64,000 nucleotides of DNA from Pseudomonas cavernae (lineage in GTDB: Bacteria; Pseudomonadota; Gammaproteobacteria; Pseudomonadales; Pseudomonadaceae), in contig NZ_CP032419.1 of the NCBI RefSeq assembly GCF_003595175.1, positions 248,001-312,000 on the forward strand, given 5' to 3'. Under the pieces are notes generated by a model. That model ran no database searches. It was not told the DNA's origin and saw nothing but the letters and a program-made list of their open reading frames with translations. Shown one piece after another: positions 56,123 to 64,000 of this stretch. The translations under genes and the position numbers were made by a program. The stretch's first letter is position 1; every line of letters starts with the position of its first letter.

Positions 56123-56446
56123 CTAATTACGGTCGGCGATCACGCCGATCATGAAGAAGACCAGTAGCAGCACCGGCGCCAGGGTGTAGTTATTAAAATA
56201 GCCCAGGCCCTTGGCCAGCCAGGGGGTGAGGAAGATCATCGCCAGGCCGTAGCCGACCGCGCAGAGCAGCACGAACAGCAGGGTGCGGAAGATGAAGTTG
56301 AGGCCGCCGATGCGTTGCTGCAGCCAGGCGTTGATGCCGGGGCCGAACAGCACCAGCAGGGTGGCCATGATCGCCAGGGCGATGTCGGACAGATGGCCGC
56401 GGCTCCAGCGCGACAGGGTGGCGATCAGGTCGAGTAGCAGGTCCAT
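56123..56446 (-). CDS. DUF3392 membrane protein
   Basis: 107-residue inner membrane protein with three hydrophobic segments (LSDIALAIMATLLVLFGPGI, FIFRTLLFVLLCAVGYGLAM, TLAPVLLLVFFMIGVIAD). It matches DUF3392 by length and pattern. Function unknown. It lies 15 bases downstream of hemW on the same strand. Confidence 0.88.
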   Translation of the reverse strand: MDLLLDLIATLSRWSRGHLSDIALAIMATLLVLFGPGINAWLQQRIGGLNFIFRTLLFVLLCAVGYGLAMIFLTPWLAKGLGYFNNYTLAPVLLLVFFMIGVIADRN

Positions 56447-56461
56447 GCGAGTCCTTAGCTC

Positions 56462-57652
56462 TTAGCTCAAAAAGAGTTGCAACAGATCGTTGAGAAACAG
56501 CTGACCCTTGGCGGTGGCGACCAGGCGCTGCGGGTCGGCCTGCAGCAGGCCGCGCTGTTCGGCCTCGCGGCGCGCGCCGGCCAGTGACGCCAGCGGCAGG
56601 CCGGTGCGCTCAGTGAACAGCGGCGCCGGTGCGCCGTCGCTGAGGCGCAGCACATTCATGAGAAATTCGAACGGCAGCTCTTCCGTGCCGAGCAGGCGTT
56701 CGCCGGCCTGGAAGCGCTTGCCCGGGTCGAGGTAGTCCTTCGGCAGGCGGGTCTTCCAACTGCGGCGGATCTGTCCGTCCGGGCTACTCAGCTTGGCGTG
56801 GGCGCCGGCGCCGATGCCGAGGAAGTCGCCGAAGCTCCAGTAGTTGAGGTTGTGTCGTGCCTGGCGGCCGGCCTGGGCGTAGGCCGAGACCTCGTACTGG
56901 GCGTAGCCGTGTTCGGCGAGCAGGGCCTGGCCGGCCTCCTGGATGTCCCAGAGGATGTCGTCCTCCGGCAACGCCGGCGGCTGGTTCCAGAACACCGTGT
57001 TCGGCTCCAGGGTCAGCTGGTACCAGGACAGGTGGGTCGGCACTTGGGCGATGGCGGTGCACAGGTCGGCCAGGGCGTCTTCGACCGTCTGTCCGGGCAG
57101 GCCGTGCATCAGGTCGAGGTTGAAGTTGTCGAAGCCGGCGGCGCGCGCCATGTCGGCGGCGCGGATCGCCTCGGCGCCGTCGTGGATGCGCCCGAGCGCC
57201 TTGAGTTGGGCTTCCTGGAAACTCTGGATGCCGATCGACAGGCGATTGATGCCGAGCCGGCGATAGGCGCTGAACTTGGCCTGCTCGAAGGTGCCGGGGT
57301 TGGCCTCCAGGGTGATCTCGATGTCGGCGGCGAAGCGTATCCGCTGCTCGACGCCCTCCAGCAGACGGCCGAGGGCTTCGGCGCTGAACAGGCTGGGGGT
57401 GCCGCCGCCGAAGAAGATCGAGGTCAATTCACGGCCGTGGACCTGGGCCAGATCCTGGTCGAGATCGGCGAGCAGGGCGTCGACGTAGGCGGCCTCCGGC
57501 AGCTCGGGGCCGGCGGCGTGGGAGTTGAAGTCGCAGTACGGGCATTTGCGCACGCACCAGGGGATGTGGATGTACAGCGCCAGCGGCGGCAGCCGAAAAC
57601 CCTGGGCGTCCTGCTGAAGCGTCGCGTCCGGCGAGCTGGTGAGCGTGTTCAT
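56462..57652 (-). CDS. hemW: Radical SAM haem chaperone HemW
   Basis: 396-residue radical SAM protein. The cluster motif is [20 protein letters not shown] (CxxxCxxC), followed by [13 protein letters not shown] and [14 protein letters not shown]. It lacks the extra Cys of true HemN coproporphyrinogen dehydrogenase, so a haem chaperone role is preferred. It overlaps rdgB by four bases (ATGA). Confidence 0.93.
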   Translation of the reverse strand: MNTLTSSPDATLQQDAQGFRLPPLALYIHIPWCVRKCPYCDFNSHAAGPELPEAAYVDALLADLDQDLAQVHGRELTSIFFGGGTPSLFSAEALGRLLEGVEQRIRFAADIEITLEANPGTFEQAKFSAYRRLGINRLSIGIQSFQEAQLKALGRIHDGAEAIRAADMARAAGFDNFNLDLMHGLPGQTVEDALADLCTAIAQVPTHLSWYQLTLEPNTVFWNQPPALPEDDILWDIQEAGQALLAEHGYAQYEVSAYAQAGRQARHNLNYWSFGDFLGIGAGAHAKLSSPDGQIRRSWKTRLPKDYLDPGKRFQAGERLLGTEELPFEFLMNVLRLSDGAPAPLFTERTGLPLASLAGARREAEQRGLLQADPQRLVATAKGQLFLNDLLQLFLS

Positions 57653-58242
57653 AACCCCAGCCGCTGCTTGAGCTGCGCCATGGCGCGGGCGCGGTGGCTC
57701 AGCTGGTTCTTCTCGGCGGGGCTCAGCTCGGCGCTCGAACAGTCGCGTTCGGGCACCCAGAACAGCGGGTCGTAGCCGAAGCCGTGCTCGCCGCGCGCGG
57801 CAGGCAGGATGCGCCCGTGCCAGAGGCCTTCGCAGAGGATCGGCAGGGGGTCGTCGGCATGTCGCAGCAGGGCCAGGGCGCAGACGAACTGGGCGCCGCG
57901 CTCGGCATCCGGCACGTCCCGCAAGGCTTCGAGCAGCTTGGCGTTGTTGGCCGCATCGCCCTGGCCATCGGCGTAACGCGCCGAGTAGATGCCGGGGGCG
58001 CCGCCGAGATGGTCCACCGCCAGCCCGGAGTCGTCGGCCAGCGCCGGCAGGCCGGACACCCGCGCGGCATGGCGGGCCTTGAGGATGGCGTTTTCGACGA
58101 AGGAGAGACCGGTTTCTTCCGGCTCGTGGTCGCTGAACTCGGCGACCGAGCGCACGCGGATGGCATCGCCGAGCATGGCTTGCAGTTCTTTCAGTTTGCC
58201 GGCGTTGTGGCTGGCCAGCACCAGTTGGGTGAACGGGATCAT
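57649..58242 (-). CDS. rdgB: XTP/dITP diphosphatase
   Basis: 197-residue house-cleaning pyrophosphatase that removes non-canonical purine nucleotides. Motifs: [61 protein letters not shown], and SHRARAM. It overlaps DUF4426 by four bases upstream and hemW by four downstream. Confidence 0.96.
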   Translation of the reverse strand: MIPFTQLVLASHNAGKLKELQAMLGDAIRVRSVAEFSDHEPEETGLSFVENAILKARHAARVSGLPALADDSGLAVDHLGGAPGIYSARYADGQGDAANNAKLLEALRDVPDAERGAQFVCALALLRHADDPLPILCEGLWHGRILPAARGEHGFGYDPLFWVPERDCSSAELSPAEKNQLSHRARAMAQLKQRLGL

Positions 58243-58658
58243 GGGTCGGGGAAAAATTCCTGGCTGAAGTCGAGGCTGTTGGTCGCGCCGTCGCCGACCT
58301 GCACCTTGACGTTGAAACGCAGCACTTCCTGCTGGTCGAAGGGGAACTGCGCCAGGTAGTAGATGGCGCCGCCTTCGGTGACCTGCTTGAAGCTCAGCGG
58401 CCGCGCCTTGCCGAGCAGGTCGGTGACCGCGCCGCTGACCGTCGCGGTACTGGCCCTGCCGGCCTTGAGCACGGCGATGTTGAGCACGCCCTGATTCTTG
58501 CCGCGGGTCAGGCCGGTGGCGCTGGCGATCTCCGGCTGCAGGAAGCTGGAGTTGAAGGCGCTGTAATGCACATCCAGATCGCCGAAGCTTTGCTTGCGCT
58601 CGGCCAGGGCCGGCAGGGCCAGGCACAGGGCGCAGAGGAACAGGGCGAAGCGACGCAT
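58239..58658 (-). CDS. DUF4426 exported protein
   Basis: 139-residue protein with a signal peptide ([19 protein letters not shown]). The remainder is beta-rich with [20 protein letters not shown], matching DUF4426, which sits between metW and rdgB in many gammaproteobacteria. AGGAG seven bases upstream supports ATG 58658. Function unknown. Confidence 0.88.
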   Translation of the reverse strand: MRRFALFLCALCLALPALAERKQSFGDLDVHYSAFNSSFLQPEIASATGLTRGKNQGVLNIAVLKAGRASTATVSGAVTDLLGKARPLSFKQVTEGGAIYYLAQFPFDQQEVLRFNVKVQVGDGATNSLDFSQEFFPDP

Positions 58659-58678
58659 GGTGGATCTCCTCATGAGGG

Positions 58679-59299
58679 TCAGACGGCGATGCGGTGATCC
58701 AGCACGCCGGGACCGCTGACGCGATAGATGCCGATCTCACCTAACAGATTAGGCCAAAGCCGGCTGGCCAAGCCGTCGCGGTGCTGCTGGTCGACCGCCA
58801 GGCGCTCGAGCACCCGCACCTGGCGTTCGCGGCACAGCGCCTCGAAGTCCTTGAAGGTGCAGAAGTGGATGTTCGGCGTGTTGTACCAGGTGTAGGGCAG
58901 GAACTCCGACACCGGCATCCGCCCGTTGCGCGCCAGGTACCAGCGGCAGCGCCAGTGGCCGAAGTTGGGGAAGGTGATGATGCAGGTCTTGCCGACCCGC
59001 AGCATCTCTTCGAGGATCCGGTCCGGGTAGTGCACGGCCTGCAGGGCCTGGGTCATCACCACCACGTCGAAGCTGTTGCTGGCGAAGTTGCCGAGGCCCT
59101 CGTCGAGGTTCTGCTCGATGACGTTGACGCCCTTGTCGATGCACTGGGCGATGTTGGCCGGGTCGATTTCCAGGCCGTAGCCCGTGACCTGCTTGTGCTC
59201 GCGCAGCCAGGCCAGCAGTTCGCCGTTGCCGCAGCCGAGGTCGAGCACGCGGCTGCCGGCGGGGATCCAGTCTTGGATGATTTCCAGATCGGCACGCAT
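58679..59299 (-). CDS. metW: Methionine biosynthesis protein MetW
   Basis: 206-residue SAM-methyltransferase-like protein that activates MetX-type homoserine succinyltransferase in bacteria using this route. SAM loop [19 protein letters not shown]; then [20 protein letters not shown] and [15 protein letters not shown]. Starts three bases after the metX stop, so the pair is co-transcribed. Confidence 0.95.
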   Translation of the reverse strand: MRADLEIIQDWIPAGSRVLDLGCGNGELLAWLREHKQVTGYGLEIDPANIAQCIDKGVNVIEQNLDEGLGNFASNSFDVVVMTQALQAVHYPDRILEEMLRVGKTCIITFPNFGHWRCRWYLARNGRMPVSEFLPYTWYNTPNIHFCTFKDFEALCRERQVRVLERLAVDQQHRDGLASRLWPNLLGEIGIYRVSGPGVLDHRIAV

Positions 59300-59302
59300 G
59301 GG

Positions 59303-60442
59303 TTACACCAGAATCCTGTTCATGTAGCTGCTGAAGGCCTGCAGATAGCGCGGGATCGGTATCAGGAAGGCGTCGTGGCCCTGCGGCGCGTCGATTTCCA
59401 GGTACGACACGTTCTTGCGCGCCGCCAGCAGGGCGTCGACGATTTCCCGCGAACGCGCCGGCGAGAAGCGCCAGTCGGTGGTGAAGGACATCACGCAGAA
59501 GTCCGCCTGCGCCGCCGCCAGGGTCTTGGCCAGGTCGCCGGCGTGGGCGGCAGCCGGGTCGAAGTAGTCCAGCGCCTTGGTCATCAGCAGGTAGGTGTTG
59601 GCGTCGAAACGCCCGGAGAACTCCTCGCCCTGATAGCGCAGGTAGCTCTCGACCTGGAATTCGACGCTGTGGAAGTCGTAGTTGAGCTTCTCGCTCTTCA
59701 ACCCGCGGCCGAATTTCTCGCCCATCGCGTCATCCGACAGGTAGGTGATGTGCCCGACCATGCGCGCCAGCATCAGGCCGCGCTTGGGGATCACGTTCTG
59801 TTCCTGGAAGTGGCCACCGTGGAATTCCGGGTCGGTGAGGATCGCCTGGCGCGCCACTTCGTTGAAGGCGATGTTCTGCGCCGACAGCTTGGGCGCCGAG
59901 GCGATCGCCAGGCAATGGCGGATCCGCTCGGGATGGCTGATGCTCCATTGCAGCGCCTGCATGCCGCCGAGGCTGCCGCCGACCACTGCCGCCCACTGGC
60001 CGATGCCGAGCAGGTCGGCCAGGCGCGCCTGGCTGTTGACCCAGTCCTCCACGGTCATCACCGGGAAGTCGGCGCCGAACGGCTTGCCGGTCGCCGGGTT
60101 GACGCTCGACGGGCCGGTGGAACCGTTGCAGCCGCCGAGGTTGTTGAGGCTGACGACGAAGAACTTGCGCGTGTCGATCGGTTTACCGGGGCCGATGCAG
60201 CTGTCCCACCAGCCGGGCTTGCGCTCGTCGGCGCTGTGGTAGCCGGCGGCATGGTGGTGGCCGGACAGGGCATGGCAGATCAGCACGGCGTTGCTGCGCG
60301 CGGCGTTCAGCTCGCCGTAGGTCTCGTAGACCAGGCGGTAGTCGGCCAGGCTGCGACCGCAGGCCAGGGCCAGGGGTTCGGCGAAATGCGCGACCTGGGG
60401 GGTGACCAGGCCGACGGAGTCTTCGGAAAAGACGGTGGGCAT
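59303..60442 (-). CDS. metX: Homoserine O-succinyltransferase MetX
   Basis: 379-residue alpha/beta hydrolase-fold acyltransferase opening the methionine pathway. The nucleophile elbow is [16 protein letters not shown]; acid and His segments are [16 protein letters not shown] and [16 protein letters not shown]. MetX homologues in Pseudomonas, together with MetW, use succinyl-CoA rather than acetyl-CoA. ATG 60442 chosen over an upstream codon five residues earlier. Confidence 0.95.
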   Translation of the reverse strand: MPTVFSEDSVGLVTPQVAHFAEPLALACGRSLADYRLVYETYGELNAARSNAVLICHALSGHHHAAGYHSADERKPGWWDSCIGPGKPIDTRKFFVVSLNNLGGCNGSTGPSSVNPATGKPFGADFPVMTVEDWVNSQARLADLLGIGQWAAVVGGSLGGMQALQWSISHPERIRHCLAIASAPKLSAQNIAFNEVARQAILTDPEFHGGHFQEQNVIPKRGLMLARMVGHITYLSDDAMGEKFGRGLKSEKLNYDFHSVEFQVESYLRYQGEEFSGRFDANTYLLMTKALDYFDPAAAHAGDLAKTLAAAQADFCVMSFTTDWRFSPARSREIVDALLAARKNVSYLEIDAPQGHDAFLIPIPRYLQAFSSYMNRILV

Positions 60443-60483
60443 CGACCCTGCTCTCAATCGGGGAAGGGCGCCAGTCTAAAGAG

Positions 60484-60550
60484 CACCGCCCCAGGCGGCA
60501 AGCGACCCGGGGCGGTGGGCTAATGGCTGGAAAAACCGGCCAAAGGCCGG
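60484..60550. terminator. Two hairpins between dynamin-like gene and metX
   Basis: Hairpin one: CACCGCCCC / GGGGCGGTG (60484-60517). Hairpin two: CCGGCC-aaa-GGCCGG (60536-60550), followed on the minus strand by TTTTT, so it is the terminator of the dynamin-like gene whose stop is ten bases away. Confidence 0.75.
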
Positions 60551-60559
60551 CGCGCCGGC

Positions 60560-62542
60560 TCAGTCGTGCAGACCCTGTTGGCGGTTGGCCACCGGCAGGG
60601 TGACCACCTTGCCCTGGCGCTGGATCGGCGCCGGCCGGCGCAGGGTGCGGAGGATCTCCGCCGCCTGCTGCAACTGCTGCTCCAGCTCGCCGGTGTAGCG
60701 CTGCAGCTGCTGGCCGCGCAGGCGCGCCTGCTGGGTGTCCTGGGCCAGGGCCTTGAGGCGCAGCATGTGGCTTTCCAGCAGCTGCTTGTGTTCGAGGCTG
60801 TGCTGCATCAGCGGCATCAGCGCATCGTGGGCCCACTGCTCGGCGTCCTGACGCAGGCGCATGTGCAGGCCGATGACCTCCTGCACCAGGGTGGCGAAGA
60901 AGCGCCGGGTGACCACGCGCTTCTCGGTCAGCAGGGTTTTCATCTGCAGGCGGAACTGGTCGGCCTTGCCGCGCAGCTGTTTCAGCTCGTACTGATAGCG
61001 CTGGATGTGGAACAACGGCGCGTCGATGCCGTGCAGCGGGTTTTCCTCGTTGTGCCGGCGGTAGATGGCGCTGACCATCTTGTTGGCCATCTCGGCTTCC
61101 TGTTCGAGGTTGTGCAGGTCGTGGTCCATCGAGCGGAAGAAATGCAGGATCGCCTGCTGGATGCCGAGGGTGGTCCAGCTGCCGCTGAGGTTCTGCCGCA
61201 CCTGGTCCAGGTGCTGGTCCAGGCGCTCGCCGCGCACCGCACTGCAAAGCAGGTCGCCCTGGCGCTTGAGCAGGCGCTGGTTGGTCTTCAGGCTGAGCAG
61301 GCGCTTGTGATGCAGGCCGTGGTCCTGCTTGGTTTTGGCGGTCATCTCGAACAGCAGCTGGCCGTTGTCCTGCTGGTGGGTGTCGAGCTGGCCCTGCTGC
61401 TCGCGGACCTTCTCCAGTCGCAGGTTGAGCACGTGCTGGCTGTTCTGCACCAGGGCCAGCACCTGGTTGACCACGCGCTGTTCGAGCAGGCGCTCCTTCT
61501 GCGCGACGATGCGCGCGCACAGCAGGTTTTCCAGGGTTTCCATCTGGCTGCGCTGCAGCAACTCGGCGTCACCGCGGACCTTGGCCAGCAGCGCCTGCTT
61601 AGCCGACAGCGGCAGCACATCCGCCGGGGCGATGCCGAGTTGCTTGGCGGTGGCGCTCTGGATCTGGGCGATGGCGTTGTGCACGAAGGTCTCGCCGGCC
61701 AGGTCGTCCCACAGCACGTCGATCTTGTTGAGCACGGCGAACAGGCAGGTCTGGGTGTCTTCGTCGAGCTGGCGGATATGCTGCTGCCAGATATCCATGT
61801 CGCTGGCGGTCACCCCGGTGTCGGCGGCGAGCAGGAAGATGATTGCCTGGGCGCTCGGCAGCATCGACAGGGTCAACTCCGGCTCGCTGCCGAGGGCATT
61901 CAGGCCGGGGGTGTCGAGGATGCGCAGGCCCTGGCGCAGCAGCGGGTGGTCGAAGTTGACGATGGCGTGGCGCCAGGCCGGTACCAGCACCTGGTCGGGC
62001 TTGCCGGCGCTCTCCAGCATGTCCGGGTGGAAGCCGAGCTGGATCGCCTGCTCGACCGGCATCGGCTTGGTCTTCGCCACCTGGGCGAAGGCCTGGACCA
62101 TGTTGGCCGGGTCGCTGAGGTCCAGCGGGATGTTCACCCAATGCCGCGGGATGCGCTTGAACTGGGCGACGCTGGCATCGGCCAGGCGCGTCTCGATCGG
62201 CAGCAGGCGGATGTAGGAGCGTTCCGAGCGCGGGTCGAAGAACAGCTCGGTGGGGCACATGGTGGTGCGCCCGGCCTGCGAGGGCAGCATGCGCTGGCCG
62301 TATTCGGAGAAGAACAGGCTGTTGATCAGTTCGGTCTTGCCGCGCGAGAACTCGCCGACGAAGGCCAGGGTGATGTGGTCGGTGCGCAGCAGGCGCAGGG
62401 CATTGTCCAGGCGGGTTTCCATCGCCTCCGAGCTCAGCCGGTTATGCGCCAGCCAGCTGCGATAGCGGGTGATCTCGCGCATCAGCTCGCGCTTCCAGGC
62501 GACGTAGGCGCTCACTTGTTGACTGAGACGTTCCATGCTCAT
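60560..62542 (-). CDS. Bacterial dynamin-like GTPase
   Basis: 660-residue large GTPase. G1 is AFVGEFSRGKTELINSLFF, with a switch region AGRTTMCPTEL, G3 LDTPGLNALGSEPE and G4 FAVLNKIDVLW. The remaining 400 residues are helical and rich in Gln/Leu, predicting long coiled coils as in dynamin-family stalks. GAGGAG precedes ATG 62542; a second ATG two codons on is possible. Membrane remodelling or chromosome-related function is known for some relatives, but not for this one. Confidence 0.85.
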   Translation of the reverse strand: MSMERLSQQVSAYVAWKRELMREITRYRSWLAHNRLSSEAMETRLDNALRLLRTDHITLAFVGEFSRGKTELINSLFFSEYGQRMLPSQAGRTTMCPTELFFDPRSERSYIRLLPIETRLADASVAQFKRIPRHWVNIPLDLSDPANMVQAFAQVAKTKPMPVEQAIQLGFHPDMLESAGKPDQVLVPAWRHAIVNFDHPLLRQGLRILDTPGLNALGSEPELTLSMLPSAQAIIFLLAADTGVTASDMDIWQQHIRQLDEDTQTCLFAVLNKIDVLWDDLAGETFVHNAIAQIQSATAKQLGIAPADVLPLSAKQALLAKVRGDAELLQRSQMETLENLLCARIVAQKERLLEQRVVNQVLALVQNSQHVLNLRLEKVREQQGQLDTHQQDNGQLLFEMTAKTKQDHGLHHKRLLSLKTNQRLLKRQGDLLCSAVRGERLDQHLDQVRQNLSGSWTTLGIQQAILHFFRSMDHDLHNLEQEAEMANKMVSAIYRRHNEENPLHGIDAPLFHIQRYQYELKQLRGKADQFRLQMKTLLTEKRVVTRRFFATLVQEVIGLHMRLRQDAEQWAHDALMPLMQHSLEHKQLLESHMLRLKALAQDTQQARLRGQQLQRYTGELEQQLQQAAEILRTLRRPAPIQRQGKVVTLPVANRQQGLHD

Positions 62543-62721
62543 CCAGACTCTCCTCTCGGCGACGCATCCTGCGGTCATTAAGGGTGGGGCAGTACACAGC
62601 GCCATAGCTGGGGCACGCAAAGGGCCTGGATCAGGCGTGATCCTCGCGGTGCTTGGTGCATTATGGGGTAGGCGTGGGTCGCGTCAATTGGCCGCCGTGC
62701 CCACATCGGCCCTGTGGTCGG

Positions 62722-63027
62722 TCAAGCGGGGCGGGCGGTCAGTTTCAGCTCGGCAGGCAGCCGTTTCGGGCTGTGGATGCGCACGCGCTTCTGCCGGTTG
62801 AGCTCGCCGCTTTCCAGGCGCACCTGGCTCTTCGCCACGCCGAAGGCGGCGGCGAGGAACTTCAACAGCTGGGCATTGGCCTTGCCCTCCACCGGCGGCG
62901 CGGTGAGGCGGATCTTCAGGCGCTCGCCGTGCAGCCCGGCAAACTCGTCGCAGCTGGCCTTGGGCTGCAGGTGGCAATCGAGGATCAGGTCGTCGCCGTC
63001 CCAGCGGTGCCAGCTCACGGCTGGCAT
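62722..63027 (-). CDS. yggU: DUF167 family protein (YggU)
   Basis: 101-residue small protein. DUF167 motifs: LILDCHLQPKASCDEFAGLH, IRLTAPPVEGKANAQLLKFL, and VRLESGELNRQKRVRI. Biochemical role unknown; it lies downstream of yggT and proC as in E. coli. The 179 bases up to the dynamin-like gene start hold nothing I can name. Confidence 0.92.
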   Translation of the reverse strand: MPAVSWHRWDGDDLILDCHLQPKASCDEFAGLHGERLKIRLTAPPVEGKANAQLLKFLAAAFGVAKSQVRLESGELNRQKRVRIHSPKRLPAELKLTARPA

Positions 63028-63076
63028 TCCGCGATCGCTGGCAGCAATCGCCAGCGCTCGCGGTGGGCGGCGTTGG

Positions 63077-63670
63077 TCACAGGAAGGGGCTGAGCATCTG
63101 CGGCATGCCGGTCATCGCCGCCAGGTTGCCGATCACCAGCATATCCACCAAGTTTATCGCGATAAAGGCGAAGATCGGCGAGATATCCAGGCCGCCGAGG
63201 CCGGGTAGGATGCGCCGGATCGGCGCCAGCAGCGGCTCGCAGATCTGATTCACCAGCTGCGCGCCGGGGTTGTAGCTGCCGGGGGCGACCCAGGAGAGGA
63301 TCACGCTGACGATCAGGGCGAAGAAAAACACCTTGAGGAACAGCGAAGTGACGCCGATGACCGCCCAAATCAGCACCTGCAGGATATAGGCGCCGACGCC
63401 GTAGCCCATCAGCGTCAGGGTCACCAGCATCAGCAGCAGCTGCACCAGGATGGCCAGCACCAGCGAGGCCAGATCGAGGCCGGCGAAGCCGGGGATGACC
63501 CGGCGCAGCGGCTTGAGCAGCGGTTGGGTGGCCTTGACCACGAACTGGCTGAGCGGGTTGTAGAAGTCGGCGCGCACCAGTTGCAGGATGAAGCGCAGCA
63601 GCACGATCAGCAGGTACAGGCTGCCGAGGGTCTGCACAATGTAGATCAGGGCAGTATTCAGTCCGGTCAT
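63077..63670 (-). CDS. yggT: YggT family membrane protein
   Basis: 197-residue inner membrane protein with two YggT repeats: VRADFYNPLSQFVVKATQPL then LKPLRRVIPG, and SYNPGAQLVNQICEPLLAPI then RRILPG, each followed by hydrophobic helices. AAGGAG lies six bases before ATG 63670. Between proC and yggU, as expected. Role in osmotic or ion homeostasis is only suggested in the literature. Confidence 0.93.
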   Translation of the reverse strand: MTGLNTALIYIVQTLGSLYLLIVLLRFILQLVRADFYNPLSQFVVKATQPLLKPLRRVIPGFAGLDLASLVLAILVQLLLMLVTLTLMGYGVGAYILQVLIWAVIGVTSLFLKVFFFALIVSVILSWVAPGSYNPGAQLVNQICEPLLAPIRRILPGLGGLDISPIFAFIAINLVDMLVIGNLAAMTGMPQMLSPFL

Positions 63671-63680
63671 GCTCAACTCC

Positions 63681-64000
63681 TTATTGGCCCAACTGCTCGG
63701 CCAGTTCCGCCGAGCGCTGCGCGGCGGCGTCCAGTGCGTGTTTGACCAGCGTCTCGAAGCCGCCGGCCTGGAAGGTCTTGATCGCCGCCTCGGTGGTGCC
63801 GGCCGGCGAGGTCACCCGGCGGCGCAGCTCGGCGGCGTCGACGTCACTGGCGACCGCCATGCGCGCGGCGCCGAGGGCGGTCTGCAGGGTCAGCTGGGCG
63901 GCGGTGGCGCGCGGCAGGCCGAGCTGTTCGCCGGCGGCGGTCATCGCCTCGATCAGCAGGAAGAAGTACGCCGGGCCGCTGCCGGAGACGGCGGTGACCG
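63681..64000 (-). CDS. proC: Pyrroline-5-carboxylate reductase, 3' part
   Basis: Last step of proline synthesis. The frame is open to the window edge, so about 106 C-terminal residues are seen. The family signature VSGSGPAYFFLLIEAM, then GLPRATAAQLTLQTALGAAR and LRRRVTSPAGTTEAAIKTFQ, are unmistakable. yggT follows by ten bases. Confidence 0.95.
   Translation of the reverse strand, partial: VTAVSGSGPAYFFLLIEAMTAAGEQLGLPRATAAQLTLQTALGAARMAVASDVDAAELRRRVTSPAGTTEAAIKTFQAGGFETLVKHALDAAAQRSAELAEQLGQ

Noticed and set aside
60566..62581. 671-residue plus-strand frame opposite the dynamin-like GTPase
   Set aside because: The minus strand has all GTPase motifs and a ribosome site; the plus frame has none.

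Overview
The window is a continuous, high-GC, gene-dense stretch of a Pseudomonas chromosome. Gene content and order follow the P. aeruginosa PAO1 region from ptsP to proC (about PA0337 to PA0393): ptsP, lgt, thyA, folA, ilvD, mutM, ggt, fdx, coaD, the lao genes, rsmD, two M16 peptidase-like genes, ftsYEX, rpoH, mtgA, thiSG, trmB, hemW, rdgB, metWX, yggT, proC. The assignment rests on recalled synteny and protein family recognition, not on a search. The species cannot be fixed from this window; it differs from PAO1 by several inserted modules.

Layout. 1-5.5 kb: 3' part of ptsP, an unknown beta-rich protein, an NRDE protein, a TSUP permease, lgt and thyA. 5.5-12.6 kb: a phosphonate module made of a LysR regulator, an aminoethylphosphonate-type ABC transporter, a FAD oxidoreductase and a PhnZ-like HD oxygenase. 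12.7-17.5 kb (minus): an operon of NERD/UvrD helicase, DUF2868 membrane protein and DUF3482 GTPase. 17.7-26.7 kb: folA, NCS2 permease, metallophosphoesterase, ilvD, rlmI, HDOD protein, mutM. 26.8-30.6 kb: a frameshifted acyltransferase, a small secreted protein, ggt, fdx, coaD. 30.7-35.3 kb: the laoABC operon and divergent laoR, with a perfect 16-bp palindrome between them. 35.4-41.3 kb: a four-gene operon that looks like an undescribed exopolysaccharide synthesis and export system. 41.3-64 kb: conserved housekeeping genes through the start of proC.

The most interesting items are (1) the 35.4-41.3 kb operon, which has a zinc-ribbon/degenerate GGDEF regulator, a processive family-2 glycosyltransferase, a TolC-like channel fused to an apparent TIM-barrel domain, and a HlyD-type adaptor. 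(2) Three short non-autonomous terminal-inverted-repeat elements lie exactly on the stop codons of folA, rlmI and trmB, so the inferred target duplication restores the stop. (3) The phosphonate locus has a PhnZ with every expected catalytic residue but no PhnY-type hydroxylase beside it. Several intergenic palindromic repeat families are scattered through the window. No rRNA, tRNA, CRISPR array, prophage or complete insertion sequence was seen.
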